64,000 nt of DNA. It comes from Sporosarcina quadrami (GTDB taxonomy: Bacteria > Bacillota > Bacilli > Bacillales_A > Planococcaceae). A program made the translations under genes and the position numbers. This document shows positions 1 through 7,143 of this stretch, in pieces (the first letter of the stretch is position 1; each line of letters begins with the position of its first letter). Under the pieces are notes generated by a model that ran no database searches, was not told where the DNA came from, and saw nothing but the letters and a program-made list of their open reading frames with translations. The stretch lies in contig NZ_JACSQN010000013.1 in NCBI RefSeq assembly GCF_014836615.1, forward strand, positions 1 through 64,000, read 5' to 3'.

Positions 1-30
1 AAATCATCCGTATATTTAACCACAATAAAA

Positions 31-70
31 CACCCCAAAAGTTAGATTTTCTACTCTAACTTTTGGGGTG
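31..70 (-). terminator. Intrinsic terminator hairpin
   Basis: Two perfect 15-nt arms (CACCCCAAAAGTTAG and its complement) surround a 10-nt loop. Read on the minus strand the stem is followed by TTTTATTG, so it would stop leftward transcription. There is no T-run on the plus-strand side. Confidence 0.75.
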
Positions 71-103
71 CACTTCAAAAATGGATTTCTATGTATACGT
101 AAT

Positions 104-138
104 AGAAAAGGAAGCGGTCAAATTTCTCCGCTTCCTTT
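104..138 (-). terminator. Intrinsic terminator of the following gene
   Basis: An 11-bp stem (AAAGGAAGCGG / CCGCTTCCTTT) with a 10-nt loop lies just beyond the stop codon of the 131-aa gene. On the minus strand the stem continues into TTTTCT. It forms a double stop with the hairpin at 31-70. Confidence 0.75.
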
Positions 139-140
139 CA

Positions 141-536
141 TCATTCCTCAAAACCTAGTATTGGTACACGGTCTTCTAAAACCGTAATTTCATCGAATGG
201 AATTTCAATGTGAAAACCGCCTTTGCCATGCGGGCTTACATTTACCTTCTTTGCCGCATACGGGTTATTTGTCACGAGCGTGATTTTTCCATTTTTCTCA
301 TTAAAACTTTCCATTGCAAAACGATAGCCTGATAGAATTGCATAAGGAAAAATCTCGTAAGCATCTTCTAATTCTTCCAGAATGACTTCCTTGAAAAACA
401 CATCCTCTCTATCTAAACTTGAAAACCCTTTTTCTATATCATTCTCATTATCTGATTGAAGATAGTATTTTCGTTTTTGGGATACAACAGGATATTCTTT
501 TCCATTCCAAATTGCAAAGCGACCTTTTCTAAACAT
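141..536 (-). CDS. Hypothetical protein, 131 aa
   Basis: I do not recognise the family. The protein is soluble-looking, without signal peptide or membrane segment. It has a basic, aromatic N-terminus (MFRKGRFAIWNGKEY), an acidic middle and a beta-rich C-terminal half. The start is chosen at 536 because GGAGGAG lies 8 nt upstream; the frame stays open to 659, but that start has only a weak AAGG. Two hairpins follow the stop codon, so it is probably a monocistronic transcript. Real gene by ribosome site and terminators; function unknown. Confidence 0.75.
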   Translation of the reverse strand: MFRKGRFAIWNGKEYPVVSQKRKYYLQSDNENDIEKGFSSLDREDVFFKEVILEELEDAYEIFPYAILSGYRFAMESFNEKNGKITLVTNNPYAAKKVNVSPHGKGGFHIEIPFDEITVLEDRVPILGFEE

Positions 537-687
537 ATTCATCTCCTCCAAAAAATTCATGTCTTTCAAATCATTATAGTAAATACCCGTTTCAAATGAA
601 CATATTCGTTTCTTCACATTTACATACTTGTAGACTAAGGCTTTTCTACTTAAATGCATTTGTGAATTAACCTTATAAATTCATTTG

Positions 688-713
688 GTTTATCCTTTTT
701 ACCTATTGGGTAT
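688..713 (+). promoter_or_regulatory. SigB-type promoter for the CsbD gene
   Basis: GTTTAT at 688-693 and GGGTAT at 708-713 are separated by 14 nt. This fits the general-stress sigma factor consensus GTTTAA-N12-15-GGGTAT. CsbD itself is a classical SigB-controlled protein in Bacillus, which supports the reading. Confidence 0.75.
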
Positions 714-747
714 CCAATAACTACTACTAGATGAGGAGGCTATAATT

Positions 748-942
748 ATGAAAGAGAATGGTTACTCAGATAAGGTAAAAGGTGCAGTGAATAAAGTCAA
801 AGGTGAAGCAAAAGATCAGTACGGAAATGCTACTGGTAATACAAAGCTTCAAGCAGAAGGTAAATTAGATAAGATGAAAGGCAATATGCAAGATAAAATT
901 GGTGATTTCAAAGAACGACATAACGACGAAAAATACGATTGA
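748..942 (+). CDS. CsbD family general stress protein
   Basis: The 64-aa, Lys/Asp/Gly-rich hydrophilic protein shows the CsbD signature: KVKGAVNKVKGEAKDQYG near the N-terminus, then a second similar block with KMKGNMQDKIGDFKE. CsbD-like proteins are small, very soluble, accumulate in general stress and have no known enzymatic activity. GAGGAGGC lies 8 nt before the ATG. A SigB-type promoter sits 35 nt upstream and a terminator follows, so it is a one-gene stress transcript. It is convergent with the YflT-type stress gene, which also has a SigB-type promoter. Confidence 0.93.
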   Translation: MKENGYSDKVKGAVNKVKGEAKDQYGNATGNTKLQAEGKLDKMKGNMQDKIGDFKERHNDEKYD

Positions 943-963
943 AAGCCCTCTATTTTTGAAAGA

Positions 964-993
964 GGTTGTCCCAATTAGGGACAGCCTTTTTTT
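964..993 (+). terminator. Intrinsic terminator after the CsbD gene
   Basis: GGTTGTCCC and GGGACAGCC form a stem around a short AATTA loop, followed by seven T residues on the plus strand. It sits between the two convergent stress genes. Confidence 0.85.
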
Positions 994-998
994 GCACT

Positions 999-1481
999 CT
1001 ACAAATTATCCGTATTTAAACGCGGCATCGTTTCTTCGGTGTTATCCAGAGTATTACTATCTGATAATAGTTCGCCACTATTTGTCATGGAAGTGCTACT
1101 ATCTCTGCTTACATCCTCGCTATTAGACAATCCCACAATGTGAGAAACAGGTTCAACATCTTCCACAAACAATGCGATACCTCCATCTTTCATTTCCTGA
1201 TAGATGTTTTCAGATTCTTCCTTTGAAAACCCCATCTCTTCAAACATATTCTCTCTCTTCAGATCGTTATCCATAAACATACTTGTAAACCGACTATGGA
1301 AGTCCTCTTTTTCTCTTCCTTCTACAGGGACAGCAGTCTGTTCCCGCAGTTGCGCCATGTCATCCTCCGTATGAGCTACTGCTGTAATCTGTTTTTCACT
1401 ATAGCCTTGTGACAGCAATTCCGTGATTTTATACAATGCTGAATCAACGGAAAACAATGTACCGACATAACGATTCTTCAT
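999..1481 (-). CDS. YflT-domain general stress protein (GSP17M type)
   Basis: The 160-aa protein begins MKNRYVGTLFSVDSALYKI and continues with ITELLSQGYSEKQITAVA, the pattern of the heat-induced YflT domain (general stress protein 17M), in the first ~100 residues. The last ~50 residues are Ser/Asn/Asp-rich and probably disordered. The ATG at 1481 is preferred, with AGGAG 11 nt upstream; a GTG at 1493 lies directly on the ribosome site. A SigB-type promoter lies 40 nt upstream. The exact molecular role of YflT proteins is not known; membership of the SigB regulon is well established in Bacillus. Confidence 0.85.
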   Translation of the reverse strand: MKNRYVGTLFSVDSALYKITELLSQGYSEKQITAVAHTEDDMAQLREQTAVPVEGREKEDFHSRFTSMFMDNDLKRENMFEEMGFSKEESENIYQEMKDGGIALFVEDVEPVSHIVGLSNSEDVSRDSSTSMTNSGELLSDSNTLDNTEETMPRLNTDNL

Positions 1482-1520
1482 TTGTAAAAACACTCCTATT
1501 CTTCATGTCTTTAGTGTACT

Positions 1521-1544
1521 TTACCCAGAAAGCTAGCATAAAAC
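1521..1544 (-). promoter_or_regulatory. SigB-type promoter for the YflT-domain gene
   Basis: On the minus strand GTTTTA (1544-1539) and GGGTAA (1526-1521) are separated by 12 nt, matching the SigB consensus except for one base in each box. It faces the YflT-type gene. Confidence 0.65.
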
Positions 1545-1635
1545 ACATTTTGCAACGCTTGCTGTATATGTTTACTATTCCCTGAAAGCGTGAATATGAT
1601 GTAGACAAGCTTCATTTAGAAAGGAGATGTTTTCA

Positions 1636-1863
1636 TTGACTGAGAAAAAGCATTTTACGGAAAACGATCGAAAAGATGCACAGGGACCCTTCATGGATAA
1701 TCCTGAAAATCTACCGACTGACAAAGAAAGCATCTATGATATGCATGAAGATATGCAGACAGTAGATGCGATTCCACTTGAAGATGTTCGGTTGGAAGAA
1801 GAAGAGGAAGATCATCATCGGGAAACGAAAAGCTCTTCATCCAGTGAAGAGAAATACAAATAA
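1636..1863 (+). CDS. Small acidic hydrophilic protein, 75 aa
   Basis: Unrecognised protein. It is highly charged and lacks any hydrophobic segment: a Lys/Asp-rich start (MTEKKHFTENDRKD), an Asp/Met middle and a Glu5-Asp run before a Ser-rich tail. Start: TTG at 1636 has GGAG 9 nt upstream, whereas the in-frame ATG at 1627 overlaps the ribosome site. A strong hairpin follows. Composition and its place beside two SigB-type genes suggest a stress-induced disordered protein, but I see only a poor promoter match (GTTTAC near 1570), so that is conjecture. Confidence 0.7.
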   Translation: MTEKKHFTENDRKDAQGPFMDNPENLPTDKESIYDMHEDMQTVDAIPLEDVRLEEEEEDHHRETKSSSSSEEKYK

Positions 1864-1865
1864 AT

Positions 1866-1899
1866 AAAAACAGCGTCTCTATGTGGAGACGCTGTTTTT
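1866..1899. terminator. Bidirectional intrinsic terminator
   Basis: A perfect 14-bp inverted repeat (AAAAACAGCGTCTC and complement) has a 6-nt loop. It gives T5 on both strands, serving the acidic-protein gene and the leftward ABC operon. Confidence 0.9.
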
Positions 1900-1975
1900 A
1901 TTTGTCGCTGTTTGTCGATAATTGCCCGGGAAATGACAGATAGTTATATAAGCTTGCAGTAAATACTTTTCTTGA

Positions 1976-2758
1976 TCAAACGGTAGTCTTCGAGGCATTA
2001 CGTTTTGACATGTATGCTCCCAAGATGAAAAGTAACACGATTAAGACGACCGTAAGTGTAAGGCTCATCCAATATCCAGTTGGAACGGAGTCCCCTTGCA
2101 GCGGATATGTCGCATATATCGACAACTTCCACGGAGATACCGTCCAAAACGCACCAATAACTGAATCAAGCACTTGAAAAACGAACAAAATTAGAATCGA
2201 CAGACCCGCAGCAGCCCCTGTTGAAAGCGAAGCACTTAACGTCAAGACGACTGTGACCGCAAAGACAATCCACAAACTGTATGTTCCAACAAACTTCAAG
2301 ATGTCACCAAAAGCCACCGGACCGAATAAAATCCTTATATAATACGAGGCAGCAAGAAAACCTGCCCACAGACTGCCAAGTACAATTGCGTTAATAACAA
2401 TCCACTTGCTAAAAAAGTAACTCACAAATGACATAGGTCGTACATACAGCAGCGTTGCCGTACCGCTTTTCCGTTCACCCGATATCGAACCCATGAACGC
2501 AAGGATGATAATGAGGATACCAATCAACTGATATTGCCCCATTAAAGAAACGAAGATGTCTGTACCTTGGAATTGTGGCCACATGAAATCGGACCCTTCC
2601 GGCAAATTCCCGACACTTTCCATAATCTGCGGTAGGTAATGATTTGTGACAGGCTCCACTATGCCCAGGATAATGAATACAATCGGTATCCAGTACAGCT
2701 TAAAATTCCGGCTATGTTCTCTGAACTCTTTTTGCACGAGTACACCTGTATTTTTCAT
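1976..2758 (-). CDS. ABC-2 type transporter permease (YxlG/NosY-like)
   Basis: The 260-aa integral membrane protein has about six hydrophobic segments. The cytoplasmic N-terminus reads MKNTGVLVQKEFREHSRNFK, and the GSISGERKSGTATLLYVRPM loop is typical of ABC-2 permeases that exchange subunits with a NosF-type ATPase. The ATG at 2758 overlaps the ATPase stop codon as ATGA, showing translational coupling. It is the last gene of a three-gene operon (PLDc_N protein, ATPase, permease), the same order as yxlEFG of the sigY operon in Bacillus subtilis, but no sigma gene is adjacent. Substrate unknown. Confidence 0.88.
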   Translation of the reverse strand: MKNTGVLVQKEFREHSRNFKLYWIPIVFIILGIVEPVTNHYLPQIMESVGNLPEGSDFMWPQFQGTDIFVSLMGQYQLIGILIIILAFMGSISGERKSGTATLLYVRPMSFVSYFFSKWIVINAIVLGSLWAGFLAASYYIRILFGPVAFGDILKFVGTYSLWIVFAVTVVLTLSASLSTGAAAGLSILILFVFQVLDSVIGAFWTVSPWKLSIYATYPLQGDSVPTGYWMSLTLTVVLIVLLFILGAYMSKRNASKTTV

Positions 2759-3657
2759 GACGACATCACCACTTTCATGAAAATTTCCTCTAGATTGGCG
2801 GTTTGCCATTCCACTTTTCTTATGCGGAAAGAATCTGCATGCAACGCAGCAAGTACTTCTGTCATTCCTATTTGCTGATGTGAAGGGTCAATGCTTACAA
2901 AATTGTTTTTTGAAGCCAATGTCCATGTCGAAATAGACAAAAACCTCGCTGCTTCCTCTACGGATTCAAATTCAATGAGTATTCTTGGATTCGCATACTT
3001 TTCTTTTATGGAACTAAGCGATCCATTTTCCACAAGTTCCCCTTTCCTAAGAAACAGTAACTGATCCGTCATTTCCTCTGCATCGTTCAATATATGAGTA
3101 GAGTAGAGAATCGTTGTCTGTTGCTGTAGCTCCTTTAACAGATTCATCACTTGCCTTCTTCCTACCGGATCGAGTGCTGAAACTGGCTCATCAAGCAATA
3201 GTAGTTTTGGTTTATGAACAACTGCCTGCGCCAAACCAAGCCGTTGTTTCATACCTCCAGAGAAAGTACCAATCCGCTTTTTCATTGCATCGCCAAGCCC
3301 GACGAATTCCAATGTCTTCTGTGCCTCACTTTGGACAATTCTCGAATCCACTCCACTCAGACGAGCAGCCATTTCCGTGAATTCAATTGCGGTCAGCCAT
3401 GGAAAAAACTTTGGATATTGCGGTAAAAAACCAATGGAAGCTCTACTGTCCTTATTTTCTTCCTCTTTAAGAAGAACCGTTCCTTCTGTCGGCGTTACAA
3501 GTCCTGCCATCATGGACAATGCCGTCGTCTTCCCCGCTCCATTCGGTCCAATCAAAGCGGTAGACGTCTTTTCTACCAATTCAAACGTCATGGAGTCCAC
3601 GACTTTATTGTCTCCGTAAATCTTTGATAGCTGACTTACTCGTAGAAGTTCCGTCAT
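2755..3657 (-). CDS. ABC transporter ATP-binding protein (YxlF-like)
   Basis: The 300-aa protein has Walker A GPNGAGKT (residues 37-44), signature SGGMKQ (133-138), Walker B LLLLDEP (about 152-158) and a C-terminal ~80-residue extension usual for CcmA/NatA-type export ATPases. The start at 3657 is fixed by GGGAGG upstream and by ATGA overlap with the preceding gene; the longer open frame to 3729 is within that gene. It pairs with the permease at 1976-2758. The family couples ATP hydrolysis to export or to peptide-resistance functions; the substrate cannot be told from sequence. Confidence 0.93.
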   Translation of the reverse strand: MTELLRVSQLSKIYGDNKVVDSMTFELVEKTSTALIGPNGAGKTTALSMMAGLVTPTEGTVLLKEEENKDSRASIGFLPQYPKFFPWLTAIEFTEMAARLSGVDSRIVQSEAQKTLEFVGLGDAMKKRIGTFSGGMKQRLGLAQAVVHKPKLLLLDEPVSALDPVGRRQVMNLLKELQQQTTILYSTHILNDAEEMTDQLLFLRKGELVENGSLSSIKEKYANPRILIEFESVEEAARFLSISTWTLASKNNFVSIDPSHQQIGMTEVLAALHADSFRIRKVEWQTANLEEIFMKVVMSS

Positions 3658-3854
3658 GTCTGTCGCCTCCCGAAAACGAAATAGAGAATCGGCCCTATTG
3701 TTCCTACCAAAAGAATAATAAGCACCCACATGATTATCGGTCCATTGGTTCTTTTATTTCGAATAACGTCTATTAAAGCTACTACCGCTAAAATTAGTTG
3801 AAGCACCAGTATTGGCATGATGAGATTCCAAGGTATGTTTGCCAATTCCTCCAT
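3654..3854 (-). CDS. Small PLDc_N-domain membrane protein (YxlE-like)
   Basis: The 66-aa protein has two transmembrane helices (residues ~11-29 and ~40-60) and the PLDc_N pattern ending GPILYFVFGRRQ. Such proteins resemble the N-terminal membrane anchor of cardiolipin synthases, without a catalytic domain. In B. subtilis, YxlE sits in the sigY operon and acts with YxlD as a negative regulator of SigY. Here it is first in an operon with YxlF- and YxlG-like partners, joined by 4-nt overlaps. GGGAGTGG lies before the ATG at 3854. Confidence 0.85.
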   Translation of the reverse strand: MEELANIPWNLIMPILVLQLILAVVALIDVIRNKRTNGPIIMWVLIILLVGTIGPILYFVFGRRQT

Positions 3855-3995
3855 ACTATCCACTCCCTTAATTTTTGTTCTATTAAAAGTATAACACATT
3901 CTGTTATACATTGTATAGAACATAATGCGAAATTATTCGTCTGTTCTCTAATGTTGTTTATCCATGCTATACTATTTTCAATTGGAGGACTTAAC

Positions 3996-4904
3996 ATGAA
4001 AAACTGGATGTACCCGCTGTTTGTCATTATCGGGGCAAGCAGCTATGGAATTCTTTCTACGATTATTAAATTGGCCATACTGGATGGGTTTACTGCTGCC
4101 CAGGCAGTGACTGGCCAGTATTATATCGGATTTTTACTGGCTGTCGTTCTGTTCATTGTTTTCAAACGAAGACTTCCGAAGTTTGGTGGCGGGTATACGT
4201 TGCTCATCGCAGGGTTGTTCACCGCATTAACAGGGACGATGTACGGAAAAGCGGTCAGTTATATGCCAGCCTCCCTCGCCGTCGTTATGCTGTTTCAATT
4301 TACATGGATTGGCATGCTTTTCGACTGCATCGCACGCAAACGGTTTCCTCAGCGGATTGAAATTATTTCGCTGTTCTTTTTATTTGGAGGAACGATTTTC
4401 GCTGCAGGGGTCATTGATGCTGATTTAAGCGGCATTCCCTGGCAAGGATGGGCGTGGGGAATGGCAGCGGCTGTGAGTTTTTCCGCATTTCTAATGTCGA
4501 ATTCCCGACAGGTCGAAGGAATGGATATGCTGACGCGTTTGTTGTTCATGTCCTTTTTCGCAGCGATTGCCATCACATTTTTCCAGGAACCACAAATTCT
4601 TTGGAACGGCACGTTACTGGATGGGCTATGGATATACGGTTTGATTTTAGGTGTATTCGGCATTGTCCTTCCCATTCTGCTGTTCTCAATCGGCATTCCG
4701 AAAGTCGGAGCGGGGACAGCTTCTATCCTGAGCGCAATCGAATTGCCGGTGGCGGTAACGGCCTCCGTCATTTTATTGCACGAGCATATGACGATTTTGC
4801 AGATTGTGGGCATTGGGATTATCCTCGTTGGTATGACATTGCCAAGTATCGGACAACGGAAAGGCAAGATGCGCAAAGAGATTTCACACCACCTTAACGG
4901 GTGA
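3996..4904 (+). CDS. EamA/DMT family transporter
   Basis: The 302-aa protein has ten predicted transmembrane segments in two EamA repeats, the usual size and plan of drug/metabolite transporters. GGAGG precedes the ATG at 3996, and the open frame upstream is not used. The second repeat ends with ELPVAVTASVILLHEH, characteristic of EamA domains. It is a single-gene unit, divergent from the ABC operon (141 bp between start codons) and closed by a terminator overlapping its last codons. These carriers export metabolites or amino acids; the specific substrate is unknown. Confidence 0.9.
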   Translation: MKNWMYPLFVIIGASSYGILSTIIKLAILDGFTAAQAVTGQYYIGFLLAVVLFIVFKRRLPKFGGGYTLLIAGLFTALTGTMYGKAVSYMPASLAVVMLFQFTWIGMLFDCIARKRFPQRIEIISLFFLFGGTIFAAGVIDADLSGIPWQGWAWGMAAAVSFSAFLMSNSRQVEGMDMLTRLLFMSFFAAIAITFFQEPQILWNGTLLDGLWIYGLILGVFGIVLPILLFSIGIPKVGAGTASILSAIELPVAVTASVILLHEHMTILQIVGIGIILVGMTLPSIGQRKGKMRKEISHHLNG

Positions 4905-4920
4905 TGTGAAATCTTTTTTT
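4879..4920 (+). terminator. Intrinsic terminator of the EamA gene
   Basis: AGATTTCACA-CACC pairs with GGGTGATGTGAAATCT, followed by T7. The left arm lies inside the end of the coding region. Confidence 0.85.
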
Positions 4921-4928
4921 ACATTCGC

Positions 4929-4956
4929 TGAAAACTTTCTGCCGCTTTCGCGGGTA
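4929..4956 (+). promoter_or_regulatory. Possible ECF sigma promoter (autoregulatory)
   Basis: TGAAAACTTT at 4929 resembles the -35 element (TGAAAC/AACTTT) used by Bacillus ECF sigma factors. CGGGTA at 4951 lies at a suitable distance (15 nt from the end of TGAAAAC) as a -10. ECF sigma genes often transcribe themselves. Match is partial. Confidence 0.4.
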
Positions 4957-5005
4957 TATATAGTGAACAGCGTAAATCGCAGATGCCTTGGAAGGAGTGT
5001 AACGC

Positions 5006-5539
5006 GTGGAACAACATCATTGGGTTGAACAAGTACGGTCAGGCGACCAGTTCGCTTTCCGGCAATTTTACGAAGCGTATGCCAATGGTGCAATCAGGAT
5101 CGCTTCTGCTATCACCCGCAACCGAGAATTGGCGAAAGATGCCGTACAGGAAACTTTCATACGGGTGTTTCGGCAAATTGACAGTTACAATCCCACATTG
5201 CCCTTCGATCCTTGGTTTTATCGGATACTGACAAATGAATGCCTCAGATTGATAAATAAAGAAACTTCACTCGTAAAGGTGGAACCATCGAATCTCGATG
5301 ATAACCCGGCGCTCGTGGAGAAATCGTTCGATCAACTATCGGATCTGTATGACATCATCCAATCATTGGATGATCTTCACCGGATTCCTCTTATTTTGAA
5401 ATATATTAAAGGGTTTTCAGAAAAAGAGATTGCGGACATATTGCAGTTGAATCAAAACACACTCAAGTCGCGATTATTCAAAGCACGAAAGCACTTGAAG
5501 ATGCTACTGGACCCGCATGGAGAGGAGGACGTGACCTGA
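5006..5539 (+). CDS. ECF RNA polymerase sigma factor (pair 1)
   Basis: The 177-aa protein contains sigma region 2 (about residues 20-85, with ELAKDAVQETFIRVFRQI) and region 4 (about 120-165, with GFSEKEIADILQLNQNTLKS as helix-turn-helix). It lacks regions 1 and 3, as ECF factors do. The start is GTG at 5006 with AAGGAGTG upstream. The stop codon overlaps the start of the next gene (TGATG), which encodes a single-pass membrane protein, the classical sigma/anti-sigma arrangement. Target genes are unknown; cell-envelope stress is the usual signal for this class. Confidence 0.95.
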   Translation: MEQHHWVEQVRSGDQFAFRQFYEAYANGAIRIASAITRNRELAKDAVQETFIRVFRQIDSYNPTLPFDPWFYRILTNECLRLINKETSLVKVEPSNLDDNPALVEKSFDQLSDLYDIIQSLDDLHRIPLILKYIKGFSEKEIADILQLNQNTLKSRLFKARKHLKMLLDPHGEEDVT

Positions 5540-6276
5540 TGAGCAAATTTGATAAACGGATCGAACAGAAGTTGTCCGAGCACACCGAGAAAGATGCACA
5601 TGCATTGGAAGAGGATATTTGGAAAGGCATCAATGAAGAACTATTTGAAAGGAGGACATTCGAAATGAAGAAGAGGCCGAAGAGATTGATGCCTGCTGTA
5701 GCTGTCATCGCCGCGGCACTAGTTCTCGCATTCACATTGCAGACGGAGAGCGGATCAGCAATAATGAAGTCGGTGAAAGATATGTTTGCGCCTGAGAAAG
5801 AGATTATTCAGAGTCTCGAGGGACAGGATGAGCATACGAATGTGACATTGAATGAAGGCAAAGACTCTGAATATGTTATTTATGTCGACGAGTCGCGCTA
5901 TAAGATGGTCAAAGGAGAAGAGGTAGATATTATTACAACGAGCGAGCCGTTGCCTGATGACTTTCCTGAAGTGAGCATGGAAATTAGACAATATCCGGAT
6001 GAGTTGCCAGATGATCTCGTGAAGAAAATCGAAGCGGAATTAAAAGTTGAATTCCCTGATCTGCGTCCAGTTGAAACGGTGACAGAGCCTGTCGAAGGAT
6101 ACTGGCTACACGGTTTGGCTGAATCCGTCTGGGATGGGAAAGTGATTGATGTGTACGTCGTGAGTAATGGTAAAGAGGGGAGCTTTGTCATTACAGAAAA
6201 CTATTTCCTTGAAGCGGCAGAAGGCCACGGTGCTCGATTTACTCATATGCTTGAAAGTTTCGAAATTGTAGACTGA
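5539..6276 (+). CDS. Probable membrane anti-sigma factor (pair 1)
   Basis: The 245-aa protein has a cytoplasmic N-terminal ~47 residues rich in charge, one transmembrane helix (about 50-67) and an extracellular domain of ~175 residues. I cannot place the outer domain in a family. Function is inferred from topology and from translational coupling to the ECF sigma gene: the N-terminal segment would bind the sigma factor and the outer domain sense a signal. No zinc-binding HxxxCxxC motif is visible, so it is not a ZAS-type anti-sigma factor. A terminator follows. Confidence 0.75.
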   Translation: MSKFDKRIEQKLSEHTEKDAHALEEDIWKGINEELFERRTFEMKKRPKRLMPAVAVIAAALVLAFTLQTESGSAIMKSVKDMFAPEKEIIQSLEGQDEHTNVTLNEGKDSEYVIYVDESRYKMVKGEEVDIITTSEPLPDDFPEVSMEIRQYPDELPDDLVKKIEAELKVEFPDLRPVETVTEPVEGYWLHGLAESVWDGKVIDVYVVSNGKEGSFVITENYFLEAAEGHGARFTHMLESFEIVD

Positions 6277-6283
6277 ACGGACG

Positions 6284-6313
6284 AAAGGGTGTTGCGTGAA
6301 TCACCCTTTTTTT
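6284..6313 (+). terminator. Intrinsic terminator after sigma pair 1
   Basis: AAAGGGTG and CACCCTTT form an 8-bp stem with a 10-nt loop, followed by a T-run. It isolates the sigma operon from the repeat array at 6330. Confidence 0.85.
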
Positions 6314-6329
6314 GTTTTTGCTTGGTGGA

Positions 6330-6539
6330 TTCGGGCGCAGGGATGCTGTTTGCGGGCGCGGCACGGATGAATACGGGCGCGGGGATGCTGTTTTCGGGCG
6401 CGACTCGGATGAATACGGGCGCGGGGGTGCTGTTTACGAGCGCGACTCGGATGAATACGGGCGCGGAGGTGCTGTTTTCGGGCGCAACACGGATGAATAC
6501 GGGCGCGGAGGTGCTGTTTTCGGGCGCGGCACTCCACCT
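6330..6539. repeat. 21-bp tandem array A1 (10 units, 42-bp alternation)
   Basis: Ten head-to-tail 21-bp units fill exactly 210 bp. Each begins TTCGGGCGC, TACGGGCGC or a close variant; the tails alternate between a GGATGCTGTT type and an ACTCGGATGAA type, so the true period is 42 bp. GC content is far above the window average. Several frames stay open only because the unit is 7 codons long; there is no ribosome site, so I do not call a gene. Together with the terminator this explains most of the 443-bp gap between genes. Confidence 0.95.
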
Positions 6540-6719
6540 ATACCACATGCTCATTCAAGTCGCGCTAACTGCACTTTACAAATAAATAATTTTCTAATCA
6601 ACTCCCATCTATATACGGACTCGCATATACTACATTATGCCACTTTTTTTAACGACAATGAATATTTTCTCTCTACATCGGGTATAGATTGTAAAGATAG
6701 CTAGTTAGGAGGCTTAGAT

Positions 6720-7079
6720 ATGGACACTTTTATGGTCGTCTTGAATACGTTGATTATTATTTCTTATATACTATTAATCGGATTTATTGCTCCTTTTATT
6801 ATGCGCTTTCTGAAGAACAGGAACTACGATGTATTCATTCAACTAATTCCAATATTCGCAATAAGTCTGCTTGGTAGCATTGCAATCTCTGTTGGACTCG
6901 GGGGAATGTCCGAAATATGGTTCTTTAAAGCAGCAACAATCATTTCTGCAGTAATGCTCGTTTCACTTTTATTCCTGACGTTAGCAATGAGGAATTTATG
7001 GAAAGACGAATATGATAAGTTGATTGAGCGGATTGCAAGTTTTTTTCAAAAAAATGAACGGAGCTTCTCACTTAAATAG
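6720..7079 (+). CDS. Hypothetical membrane protein, 119 aa
   Basis: Unrecognised. Three or four hydrophobic segments are visible: residues ~6-30 (two-part), ~40-62 and ~68-92. A charged amphipathic C-terminus follows (KDEYDKLIERIASFFQKN). TTAGGAGGC lies 8 nt before the ATG at 6720, and a terminator overlaps the stop codon, so it is a well-delimited one-gene unit. It lies directly downstream of repeat array A1. No motif suggests transport or enzymatic activity; it may be a small membrane stress or scaffold protein, but this is a guess. Confidence 0.8.
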   Translation: MDTFMVVLNTLIIISYILLIGFIAPFIMRFLKNRNYDVFIQLIPIFAISLLGSIAISVGLGGMSEIWFFKAATIISAVMLVSLLFLTLAMRNLWKDEYDKLIERIASFFQKNERSFSLK

Positions 7080-7094
7080 TGGGAAGCTTTTTCT
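7063..7094 (+). terminator. Intrinsic terminator
   Basis: AGCTTCTCACT pairs with AGTGGGAAGCT (one G-T pair) around TAAAT, followed by T5. It overlaps the end of the 119-aa gene. Confidence 0.85.
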
Positions 7095-7143
7095 GTTTTG
7101 GTGTACACTTAGCGTAAACAAATTACGGATAGGAGATGAAAGC

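Noticed and set aside
6289-6704. Several long open frames on both strands with repeated peptides
   Set aside because: They come from the 21-bp (7-codon) periodicity of array A1; no ribosome binding site and several frames are open at once.
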